DNA of 32,533 bases from positions 1-32,533 of the forward strand of contig CANQWK010000014.1 of NCBI GenBank assembly GCA_947627545.1, in the 5' to 3' direction. Positions 8,301 through 15,169 of the stretch are shown piece by piece. The stretch is from an uncultured Clostridia bacterium. GTDB lineage: Bacteria; Bacillota; Clostridia; Christensenellales; UBA1242. How positions within the stretch are numbered: position 1 is the first letter of the stretch; every line of letters begins with the position of its first letter. A program made the position numbers and the translations under genes. Under the pieces are notes generated by a model. That model was given only the letters and a program-made list of their open reading frames with translations. It ran no database searches and was not told the origin of the DNA.

Positions 8301-8328
8301 TTGACAATTGTATAAAAATGTTTATTAT
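8301..8328 (+). promoter_or_regulatory. Promoter of the ABC importer operon
   Basis: -35 TTGACA (8301-8306), 16-bp spacer, -10 TATTAT (8323-8328). It lies about 38 nt upstream of the lipoprotein ATG and presumably drives the whole four-gene operon. Confidence 0.65.
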
Positions 8329-8366
8329 ATAAAGTAAAATCTAAAAAATTGAACAAAAGGGAAAGT

Positions 8367-9362
8367 ATGAAAAAGATAATAGCATTTTTTGTAATTTTTG
8401 TTTTGCTTTGCACTGTTGCCACAGTTCATTCTTGCACAAGGAAGGAATCGGTTGTAATTTTAACTTCAGGGGAAGATTATATAATTGAATTTATGCAAAA
8501 AAGGTTTAAAGAAAAATTTACCGACTTTAATGTTGAAATTGTTTATACATCTACAAGCAACATAACAACCAAAGTTATAGAAGAAGGCGAAGGGTGTGAG
8601 GCGGACATAATTTTTGAACAAGAATATGCTCAGTTAGAAAAAATTGTGGAATCGGGCAGAGCGGCAAGTTTTAATGGCAGATACGATTTAAGCATTTTTG
8701 AAGATGATATGGTGCTAGATTCTATGAAAGATTCAGTTCTTCCAACAATTAGGTCTGGCGAAGCAGTTATCATCAACAACAAAGTTTTAAAAAGCAGAGG
8801 CCTTGAAAAGCCAACTTGTTATGAAGATTTGCTTAAACCAGAATTTAAAGGCTTAATTTCTATGCCATCGCCGGTGGCATCTAGCACAGGCTACGCATTC
8901 TATTTGGCATTGGTTAACGCTATGGGTGAAGAAAAAGCATTGGATTATTTTAGCAAACTTGCAACAAACGTAATTCAATTTACCGATTCAGGTTCTGGGC
9001 CAGTTAACAATTTGTGTATGGAAGAAGTGGCTGTTGGTTTAGGAATGACATCGCAAGCGGTTGAAAAAATAAATTCAGGCAGAACAGAACTTGAAATTTT
9101 AAATTTTGAAGAGGGTGCACCTTATGCACTTTACGGCACAATGGTGGTTGCAGGCAAAGAAACTAAAAAATCTGTTATGCAAGTTATGGATTATTTTTAT
9201 TCCGATTTAATAAACGAAATATGTGAAAGATATTACCCTGAAAAAGTGTTTAAAGGTGTTAGATATAACGTAGAAAACTTTCCAGACAACATTAAATATG
9301 GAGATATGAGCGGCAACACATTGGAAAGAAAGGAATATTTGTTAAGCAAATGGAGGTTTTAA
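8367..9362 (+). CDS. ABC importer substrate-binding lipoprotein (iron/2-aminoethylphosphonate/polyamine-type fold)
   Basis: 331 residues from the ATG at 8367, preferred because AAAAGGG lies just upstream; the TTG at 8349 would add six residues but has no ribosome binding site. The N-terminus is a lipoprotein signal (MKKII, hydrophobic core, then VHSC with Cys23 as the lipidated residue; His at -2 is unusual). The mature part is a type-2 periplasmic-binding fold: ILTSGEDYIIEFMQKRF at the start, ADIIFEQE, ISMPSPVASSTGYAF, and SGSGPVNNLCMEEVAVGLGM. This is the family that includes FbpA/AfuA and PhnS. The adjacent-Tyr iron ligands of FbpA are not apparent, so an organic substrate such as 2-aminoethylphosphonate is more plausible than ferric iron. 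It is translationally coupled to the ATPase gene by a TAATG overlap. Confidence 0.86.
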   Translation: MKKIIAFFVIFVLLCTVATVHSCTRKESVVILTSGEDYIIEFMQKRFKEKFTDFNVEIVYTSTSNITTKVIEEGEGCEADIIFEQEYAQLEKIVESGRAASFNGRYDLSIFEDDMVLDSMKDSVLPTIRSGEAVIINNKVLKSRGLEKPTCYEDLLKPEFKGLISMPSPVASSTGYAFYLALVNAMGEEKALDYFSKLATNVIQFTDSGSGPVNNLCMEEVAVGLGMTSQAVEKINSGRTELEILNFEEGAPYALYGTMVVAGKETKKSVMQVMDYFYSDLINEICERYYPEKVFKGVRYNVENFPDNIKYGDMSGNTLERKEYLLSKWRF

Positions 9363-10153
9363 TGACAAACGAAAAAAATATTAAATTATCAATAAAAAAT
9401 TTATCAAAAACTTTTGATAATGGCAAACAAAGCGAAGGCGTTGCAATTGACAACATCTCCTTTGATGTTTACGATGGCGAATTTTTATCAATTCTTGGTC
9501 CAAGTGGTTGCGGAAAAACTACAATTTTAAGGCTTATTATTGGTCTAACCGAACCAACTTCAGGCAAAATTTATAAAGATGGGCAAGACATAACAAATTT
9601 AAAAATTTCAAAACGCGGAATGGGCATAGTGTTTCAAAATTATGCGTTGTTTGAAAATATGACCGTTTGCCAAAATGTTGAATTTGCATTAAAAATAAAA
9701 AAGGCAACACGCAAAACTGCACACGAAACAGCCATGTCGCTTTTGCAAAAAATGCACTTAGCAGATTTTGCTAACAAAAAACCAGCTGACCTATCGGGCG
9801 GGCAACAACAGCGAGTTGCAATTGCAAGAACGCTTGCTTTAAATCCAGATATAATCCTTTTTGATGAACCTATGTCTGCTTTAGATGTTGACACCAGAAT
9901 GGAACTTTGTGCAGAAATTAAGCGTGTTCAAAAAGAGTTTAAAACAACAATAATTTACATAACTCACGACCAAGAAGAAGCGTTTAGCATGTCGGACAGA
10001 ATTATGGTTATGACAACGGCAAAAATAAGTCAAATTGGCACACCTGAGCAAATTTTGTCTAGCCCAGCAAATGATTATGTTAAAAAATTTGTTGTAAACA
10101 ATTTGTTAAAAAAGAAAGAGTCGCTTAACAAAATTATTGAGAGGATAAAATGA
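9362..10153 (+). CDS. ABC importer ATPase (PotA/FbpC/PhnT-like), short form
   Basis: 263 residues from the ATG at 9362, which overlaps the previous stop (TAATG) and has GGAGG 5 nt upstream. An in-frame ATG at 9350 lies before that ribosome binding site and is not favoured. Walker A GPSGCGKTT (46-54), Q-loop (VFQNYALFENM), signature LSGGQQQR (144-151), Walker B IILFDEPMSALD and switch His (ITHDQEEA) are all intact. The protein ends about 60 residues after the nucleotide-binding core, so the C-terminal TOBE/OB regulatory domain of the roughly 350-residue PotA and FbpC proteins is absent. It energises the two-domain permease encoded next, whose ATG overlaps this stop (ATGA). Confidence 0.93.
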   Translation: MTNEKNIKLSIKNLSKTFDNGKQSEGVAIDNISFDVYDGEFLSILGPSGCGKTTILRLIIGLTEPTSGKIYKDGQDITNLKISKRGMGIVFQNYALFENMTVCQNVEFALKIKKATRKTAHETAMSLLQKMHLADFANKKPADLSGGQQQRVAIARTLALNPDIILFDEPMSALDVDTRMELCAEIKRVQKEFKTTIIYITHDQEEAFSMSDRIMVMTTAKISQIGTPEQILSSPANDYVKKFVVNNLLKKKESLNKIIERIK

Positions 10154-11760
10154 TGCAACGTTCAAAAAAATCTCGTGGAATATATTGGCAAATTTTTTTG
10201 CTTGTGGTGTTGGTTGTTTTTGTTGTTATTCCACTAATAACCTTGTTTAGCAAAATAGACGGCAAAACAGTTCACTCGTTGTTCAACAGTGCTCAATTTT
10301 GGCCAGCATTTAGAAATTCAATTTTAACAACAATCATTTCAACAATAATTTCGGTTTTTATTGCTTACTGTTTGGCATGGGCAATTTCGCGAACAAACAT
10401 TAAGTGCAAAGGTCTGTTTAGCATTTTGCTAGTTTTACCTATGCTTATTCCTTCAATTTCTCATGGTATGGGGCTAACAATTTTGTTTGGAAATAATGGC
10501 ATAATTACCAAACTTTTTAAAGGCACTTCAATAATTTATGGTTATTTTGGCATAATTTTAGGCTCGGTGATGTACTCATTCCCTGTGGCATTTTTGATGT
10601 TTGTGGACATTTTAAAATATGAAGATTCTAGTGTTTACGATGCGGCAGATGTGTTAGGCATTCCAAAACATAAACAATTCTTTTCAATTACTTTGCCTTA
10701 TATGCGAAAAGCGTTAATTTCAATTTTATTCACTATCTTTACATTAATTATAACAGATTACGGCGTTCCGCTTGCTGTAGGTGGGCAGGTTAAAACTTTG
10801 GCGGTTTTGTTGTATGAACATGCCGTTGGTCAACTTAACTATTCTATTGGTGCTTTAATTGGCTTGTTTTTGCTTGTTCCTGCGGTTGTGGCATTTCTAT
10901 TTGATTTGTTTAACAAAGATAAATCTAAAACAGGCTATTCAACAAAAGAATTTAAACCTAAAAAAGATACTTTAAAAGATGTGTTGGCTTATGTTATTTG
11001 CATTTTGGTTTCGGCATTTGTGTTGTTCTCTATTTCTGCTTTTTGCTTGCAGGCATTTGCAAAAACATATCCATCTGACCTTTCATTTACTTTTGAGCAT
11101 TTTAAAAATACATTTAGCAAAAATGGTGGAGAATATTTATATAATTCAATAATTATGTCGCTTTTAACCGCTTGCGTGGGCATGACTGTTACCTTTGTTG
11201 TTGCATATTTCACAAGCCGTTTTAAAAATAAATTATCTAAATTGTTGCACATTATTTCTTTAATTAGTATGTCTATTCCTGGGCTTGTGCTAGGTTTGGC
11301 TTATGTAATTGTGTTCAAGCGTACTTTCTTGTATGGAACAATTACAATTCTTGTGTTCGTAAACGCTGTTCACTTCTTTGCTTCGCCTTATTTAATGCAA
11401 TATAATGCACTAAACAAGATTAATGAAAATTTGGAATCGGTGGGGCAAGTTTTAAACATTCCAAGAGTTAGAATTATTACAGATTGCATTTTGCCTCAAT
11501 GCAAAAGCACGCTAGTTGAAGCTTTCACTTATTTCTTTGTAAATAGTATGATGACAATCTCTGCTGTATCATTCCTTTCAACACGAGTTAACAAGCCATT
11601 GTCGCTTATGATTAACCAATTTGAAGCGTATGGAATGCTTGAATGTGCAGCAGTGGTGGCGTTGTTAATATTGGCAGTTAATATGCTTGTAAAAATGATT
11701 TTCTATTTTGTAAAACGCAAAAAAAGGAGAACTAAAAATGTTAACAAAAAAACAATTTGA
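10150..11760 (+). CDS. ABC importer permease with two fused transmembrane domains (SfuB/FbpB-like)
   Basis: 536 residues with roughly twelve hydrophobic segments arranged as two homologous halves. Each half has an EAA-type cytoplasmic loop that contacts the ATPase: DAADVLGIPKHKQFFSITLP (about 164-183) and ESVGQVLNIPRVRIITDCIL (about 429-448). The double-length layout is typical of ferric-iron (SfuB/FbpB) permeases; phosphonate and polyamine systems usually encode the two halves separately. The gene overlaps the ATPase by 4 nt (ATGA) and the next gene by 23 nt, so the operon is tightly coupled. Substrate cannot be read from the permease. Confidence 0.9.
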   Translation: MMQRSKKSRGIYWQIFLLVVLVVFVVIPLITLFSKIDGKTVHSLFNSAQFWPAFRNSILTTIISTIISVFIAYCLAWAISRTNIKCKGLFSILLVLPMLIPSISHGMGLTILFGNNGIITKLFKGTSIIYGYFGIILGSVMYSFPVAFLMFVDILKYEDSSVYDAADVLGIPKHKQFFSITLPYMRKALISILFTIFTLIITDYGVPLAVGGQVKTLAVLLYEHAVGQLNYSIGALIGLFLLVPAVVAFLFDLFNKDKSKTGYSTKEFKPKKDTLKDVLAYVICILVSAFVLFSISAFCLQAFAKTYPSDLSFTFEHFKNTFSKNGGEYLYNSIIMSLLTACVGMTVTFVVAYFTSRFKNKLSKLLHIISLISMSIPGLVLGLAYVIVFKRTFLYGTITILVFVNAVHFFASPYLMQYNALNKINENLESVGQVLNIPRVRIITDCILPQCKSTLVEAFTYFFVNSMMTISAVSFLSTRVNKPLSLMINQFEAYGMLECAAVVALLILAVNMLVKMIFYFVKRKKRRTKNVNKKTI

Positions 11761-12625
11761 TGTGCTAGATTTATTGGCAACAAAAAATGAAATATTATCG
11801 CAACGCCAAATGGCAAAAATTTTGAATTTATCGGTTGGCACAATAAACAAATTGCTAAGCGAAATGGCAGATTTAAATTTTGTTGAAAACAATAAAATTT
11901 CTGCGTTTGGCTTAAACGAACTAGAAAAGTTCAAGGTAAAAAGGGCAGTTATAATAGCGGCAGGATTTGGCTCTAGACTTGTGCCAATAACTTTAAACAC
12001 GCCAAAACCGCTTGTTAGAGTTAATGGCGTAAGAATGATTGAAAGAACTTTAGACGCCTTAATAGAAAAGGACATAAATGAAATTTATATTGTGCGTGGA
12101 TATTTAGGCAGCCAATTCGATGACCTTTTGCACAAATATCCTAATTTAAAATTTATAGATAATGATGAATATAATAATGGCAATAACATTAATTCAATTC
12201 TTAAAGCAAAAGATTATTTGCAAAATGCCTATGTTTTGGAAGCGGATTTATTAATTTACAACAAAGATATTATTAAAAAATATCAATATTCATCAAATTA
12301 TTTAGGTATTCTAGTTCAAGAAACTGACGATTGGTGTTTTTATACAAAAAATGGATTTATTAACGATGTGCAAATTGGCGGCAAAAATTGCTATAAAATG
12401 GTGGGAGTTTCTTATTGGACTGAAAAAGACGGTGCAAAATTAGCAGAAGATGTAGAAAAGATATATAATAGCCCAGGTGGAAAAGAGAGATATTGGGACC
12501 AAGTTCCGCTAAATTATTGCAAAAATAATTATCATATTTCCATAAGAGAATGCCAAGCGGGCGATGTTGTGGAAATAGACACATTTAATGAATTAAAACA
12601 AATAGATAAGTCTTATAATGTTTAA
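11738..12625 (+). CDS. Helix-turn-helix + LicC-like CTP:phospho-alcohol cytidylyltransferase fusion
   Basis: 295 residues. Residues 1-62 form a winged helix-turn-helix (LSQRQMAKILNLSVGTINKLLSEM). Residues 68-290 are a nucleotidyltransferase: AAGFGSRLVPITLNTPKPLV (74-93, with Arg80 and Lys90 in the GxGxR..P...PK signature), EAD (168-170, metal and nucleotide binding) and EID (279-281). This fold and length match LicC (CTP:phosphocholine cytidylyltransferase) and its relative PntC (CTP:2-aminoethylphosphonate cytidylyltransferase). It overlaps the permease gene by 23 nt and has AAGGAGA 9 nt before its ATG, so it belongs to the importer operon. Together they suggest import of choline, ethanolamine or 2-aminoethylphosphonate-like compounds and activation for decorating surface polymers. 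No choline kinase or head-group transferase gene is in view. The HTH may control the operon. Confidence 0.85.
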   Translation: MLTKKQFDVLDLLATKNEILSQRQMAKILNLSVGTINKLLSEMADLNFVENNKISAFGLNELEKFKVKRAVIIAAGFGSRLVPITLNTPKPLVRVNGVRMIERTLDALIEKDINEIYIVRGYLGSQFDDLLHKYPNLKFIDNDEYNNGNNINSILKAKDYLQNAYVLEADLLIYNKDIIKKYQYSSNYLGILVQETDDWCFYTKNGFINDVQIGGKNCYKMVGVSYWTEKDGAKLAEDVEKIYNSPGGKERYWDQVPLNYCKNNYHISIRECQAGDVVEIDTFNELKQIDKSYNV

Positions 12626-12645
12626 ATTTTTAATATAAGTTTATT

Positions 12646-12675
12646 AAAAAAGCACCAATAATGGTGTTTTTTGTT
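12646..12675 (+). terminator. Terminator of the importer-cytidylyltransferase operon
   Basis: Stem centred on CACCA (12653-12657) and TGGTG (12662-12666) with loop ATAA, extended by a G-U pair and an A-run/T-run, ending in T residues. The flanking A run means it may also work for minus-strand transcription arriving from the lipoprotein gene. Confidence 0.75.
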
Positions 12676-12708
12676 TCCATTTTTTACCCTTTTAATATAT
12701 TTTTTAAC

Positions 12709-13403
12709 TTATTTTGCTTTATCATAAATTCCACAATCATAACTTTTTACAAATTCAGTATCCGATAAAAATTTTGCACGTAACGAAAGATTATCTAAAT
12801 TTTCTAATTCTTTTTCATAGACTAAACATCCGCGATCTTCCATATGTAATCTAGTTGTGCCTATATAAATAATAAAATTTGATTTTGATTGTACACAATC
12901 ATTTTTTGTTAATTTGAAATTTAGATTATTATTTTTATCATAAATATTTACAATTTCAAAATCTGGAATGTCTCCAAAATCAAAAAATAAATTTTTAAAG
13001 TTGAACCAACAATCTCTTTTTGAACATATGAATATGGTGCTTGCCTTATATAAATATCTTTTATGCTTGTAAAATCTGAATTAATGTAGTTTGGTGATTC
13101 ACTAATTGCTTTAACTTTAATAGAATAAGATCCATTTTCTAATTCTAAATAATTATTATAATTGATTGTTACATTATCTCCTAAAATGGTATCGCAATAT
13201 ACAACTTCATATTTAGCAGCATTGGGTACAACGTCCCAATAGACTCTATCGGTTGCCTGATCCCATTTTATTATTGGAGTTGATAGTTTTGTGGGTTCTT
13301 GCGTTTTTGGGGTAGCGGGGGTTGTAGAATCACCACATCCAACAAATAGAGTTGCAAAAAGACAAAACATACAAATGATAATAATTTTTTTAAATTTCTT
13401 CAA
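12709..13403 (-). pseudogene. Lipoprotein with a fibronectin-III-like domain, interrupted by a 1-nt frameshift
   Basis: The intact 5' frame (12948-13403) gives 151 residues from a TTG start that has AAGGAGGAG 5 nt upstream. It begins with a lipoprotein signal (basic start, hydrophobic core, FVGC, Cys23), a Thr/Pro-rich linker and an FN3-like segment (for example KLSTPIIKWDQ, then VYWDVVPNAAKYEVVY). Near residue 144 the frame slips: the continuation in another minus-strand frame encodes FFDFGDIPDFEIVNIYDKNN and runs open to a stop at 12709. One extra base in the A6 run at 12982-12987 (plus strand) would join the two frames into a 231-residue protein. Either the gene is decaying or phase-variable, or the read has a homopolymer error. 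The original function is a secreted surface lipoprotein of unknown role. Confidence 0.78.
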
Positions 13404-13631
13404 AAACTCCTCCTTCTATTATTCTAATAGGGTTGTTTATAATATCTTGATTTGTGTATAACGTAAGCGTAAAATCACTGGCTAAAATTTTTCTTTAATT
13501 TTTATAGGATATGTGCCTAAGATTTGCCTAAAAATTCCCAAATGATATATTTGTTAATTATAATAAAAACCACAATACATTTTTTATGGTAGCGTGTAAG
13601 TGCTGGCTTAATAATTAAATTAAAAGGAGTG

Positions 13632-14219
13632 CTATAAGCACGTTGGAGAGTTTGAAATTAATTCGAACTTTTGATTTTTTCTTTCTTCTTCTAGCAAAAC
13701 AATTGGATATTTTTTTAAATCAAAACCATAATGATTATATATAGATTCAACATCAAGCGTAACTAAATCGTTATAATTTATTTCTAAAAGTTTACAAACC
13801 TCTTTAATTTGTTTTTCAGATTTTGCTTCAAACTCTACATAATCTGGAATTTTTGGCCACATATCTATGTCAATTTCCACATCGTTTAGTGTAAATCGTA
13901 TGCGGCGATTTTTTTGTTTGCTACGTGCAAAATAGCCCAATTTGTTTAAAATTTCGTTGCAAACATCAAAATCTGACACAACAATTTCTGCTTCTTTAGT
14001 TCCGTCAATTTTGGAAGAAGAAATTTCTTTAATTGTTAAAGTTGTTTCTGTTCCGTTTGTTCTTAGCCTTATCCAAGAGTTTTGTTTTGCCGGCATAAAA
14101 TCATAGCAATTTCGTATTTGTAGCCAATCGCCCACAAATTTTGCGTTTGCCTTTTTAAGTTTTTTTATAAATTCATCAGTTTTAACATTCAAAAGTCTTG
14201 CTTCAATTTCGGTTTTCAT
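13632..14219 (-). CDS. CYTH domain protein (triphosphate tunnel metalloenzyme)
   Basis: 195 residues. The N-terminal EIEAR (Glu4, Glu6, Arg8) is the ExExR(K) signature of the CYTH/TTM fold. Further charged tunnel residues follow in the expected order: WIRLR (Arg51, Arg53), TIKE (Lys64), KEAEI (Glu76, Glu78), RRIR (105-108), EIDIDMWP (Asp117, Asp119) and YVEFEA (Glu129, Glu131). The family includes class IV adenylate cyclases, thiamine triphosphatases and inorganic triphosphatases; the short, simple architecture here does not decide between them. The last 25 or so residues extend past the domain. GGAGG lies 5 nt before the ATG. A TATAAT at 14235-14240 is too near the ribosome binding site to be a confident promoter. 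Confidence 0.88.
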   Translation of the reverse strand: MKTEIEARLLNVKTDEFIKKLKKANAKFVGDWLQIRNCYDFMPAKQNSWIRLRTNGTETTLTIKEISSSKIDGTKEAEIVVSDFDVCNEILNKLGYFARSKQKNRRIRFTLNDVEIDIDMWPKIPDYVEFEAKSEKQIKEVCKLLEINYNDLVTLDVESIYNHYGFDLKKYPIVLLEEERKNQKFELISNSPTCL

Positions 14220-14282
14220 AATTCCTCCATTTCAATTATATCATAATTTTATAATAATTCCAAAACGCTATTACATAAAAAC

Positions 14283-14316
14283 AAAACGAACCCTAAATTT
14301 TTAAATGGTTCGTTTT
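14283..14316 (-). terminator. Terminator after the GNAT gene
   Basis: 10-bp perfect stem 14283-14292 with 14307-14316 (AAAACGAACC / GGTTCGTTTT), 14-nt loop, U-rich on the minus-strand 3' side. It separates the GNAT gene from the CYTH gene downstream. Confidence 0.8.
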
Positions 14317-14343
14317 ATTTAACAATGGCGACTGATAGCGTGC

Positions 14344-14871
14344 TTATTCGCACCCCTTATCTCGTGTTAAGTCTATCCAATATCTTTTTGTTTTAACTTC
14401 TTTGCCATCAACGACATTTTTAATTATGTTTTCCAATTTGCCATTATTGTTTTCTATAACTTTTGCAGAAGCATAATTATCACTATTACAAGTTATAAGG
14501 ACTCTTTTTAAACCCATTTTTTGTGCTTTTTTCAGTGCCATCGAAAGCATTTTAGTGCCATAACCCTTTCCCCAGCAAGAATATCTTATGCCATAACCAA
14601 TGTTCCCTCCACATTTTAATAATGCTTCATTCAAATAATGCCTAATGCCTATTTCACCAATAAATTTATCCCCATCAATCAGCAAATAGGTGGTTTGTGG
14701 AACTCTATTAGGTTTTAGATTTAAGCCTTTTCTATAATTATAATATTTTTTAACAACATCAACCTCATTTACATCATCAAAAGCATAAGTGGTGACATTA
14801 TGTTTTTGATATTCTTCTCCCGCTTCTTGATAAGACTCTAAATATTTTTTTGATGGATAAACAAGTTTCAT
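14344..14871 (-). CDS. GNAT family N-acetyltransferase
   Basis: 175 residues. The acetyl-CoA pyrophosphate-binding motif A is clear: GYGIRYSCWGKGYGTKML (92-109), with GKGYGT as the (Q/R)xxGxG/A-type loop. Motif B follows (ITCNSDNYASAKVIENNNG, 126-144), where the Asn-Ser-Ala-x-Val-Ile-Glu-x-Asn pattern is typical of GNAT enzymes related to RimJ/RimL or antibiotic/small-molecule acetyltransferases. The substrate cannot be determined. Soluble, no signal peptide. GGAGG lies 6 nt before the ATG, and a promoter is recognisable just upstream. It is a single-gene unit with its own terminator. Confidence 0.9.
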   Translation of the reverse strand: MKLVYPSKKYLESYQEAGEEYQKHNVTTYAFDDVNEVDVVKKYYNYRKGLNLKPNRVPQTTYLLIDGDKFIGEIGIRHYLNEALLKCGGNIGYGIRYSCWGKGYGTKMLSMALKKAQKMGLKRVLITCNSDNYASAKVIENNNGKLENIIKNVVDGKEVKTKRYWIDLTRDKGCE

Positions 14872-14888
14872 ATTTTTCCTCCAAAAAA

Positions 14889-14916
14889 ATTATACATTAT
14901 TTTAATAGTTTTTCAA
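14889..14916 (-). promoter_or_regulatory. Promoter of the GNAT gene
   Basis: On the minus strand: -35 TTGAAA (14911-14916), 16-bp spacer, extended -10 TGTATAAT (TATAAT at 14889-14894). The -10 lies 17 nt before the ATG, giving a short leader that includes the ribosome binding site. Confidence 0.6.
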
Positions 14917-14954
14917 AATGAATTACCATACCTGTAAATCACTTAAAAAGAAAA

Positions 14955-14986
14955 GCTCACACCCATTTTTTAGTTTAGGGTGCGAA
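14955..14986 (-). terminator. Possible terminator downstream of the OLD-family gene
   Basis: Imperfect 7-bp stem (CACACCC with GGGTGCG, one A-C mismatch, 13-nt loop) is followed on the minus strand by GAGCTTTTCTTTTT. It lies about 190 nt after the OLD-family stop codon. The rest of 14872-15169 holds only the GNAT promoter and a direct repeat; I see no gene there. Confidence 0.4.
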
Positions 14987-15012
14987 CAGTTCCCTTTTGT
15001 GTTTAGTTTTAG

Positions 15013-15064
15013 AAATGTTCATCTAGCCACCACTTTCTTTTACAAATGTTCACCTAGTCACCAC
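15013..15064. repeat. 21-nt direct repeat, 31-nt period
   Basis: AAATGTTCAYCTAGYCACCAC occurs at 15013-15033 and 15044-15064 with two differences. It lies in the non-coding stretch after the OLD-family gene, and its composition is less AT-rich than the other intergenic regions. Two copies only, so it is not a CRISPR array. Confidence 0.7.
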
Positions 15065-15169
15065 CCATCGACAAGCTTCTTTGCCCAATTTTATAGGCTT
15101 TCCAGGATTTTTTTATTTTTTCATTTTTCAGAAAATTTTTGTGACAAAATAAGTGGTCTTTGAGTAACT

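Noticed and set aside
13404..13631. Gap between the lipoprotein and CYTH genes examined for a small gene or RNA
   Set aside because: No ORF with a ribosome binding site and no convincing hairpin with a T-tract; a short stem at 13629-13641 overlaps the CYTH stop and lacks a U-run.
15013..15064. Possible CRISPR remnant
   Set aside because: Only two imperfect 21-nt copies with a 10-nt gap and no cas genes.
14918..15163. 81-residue plus-strand ORF in the gap after the OLD-family gene
   Set aside because: No ribosome binding site, biased Phe/Ser composition, and it runs through the direct repeat and the possible terminator; judged non-coding.
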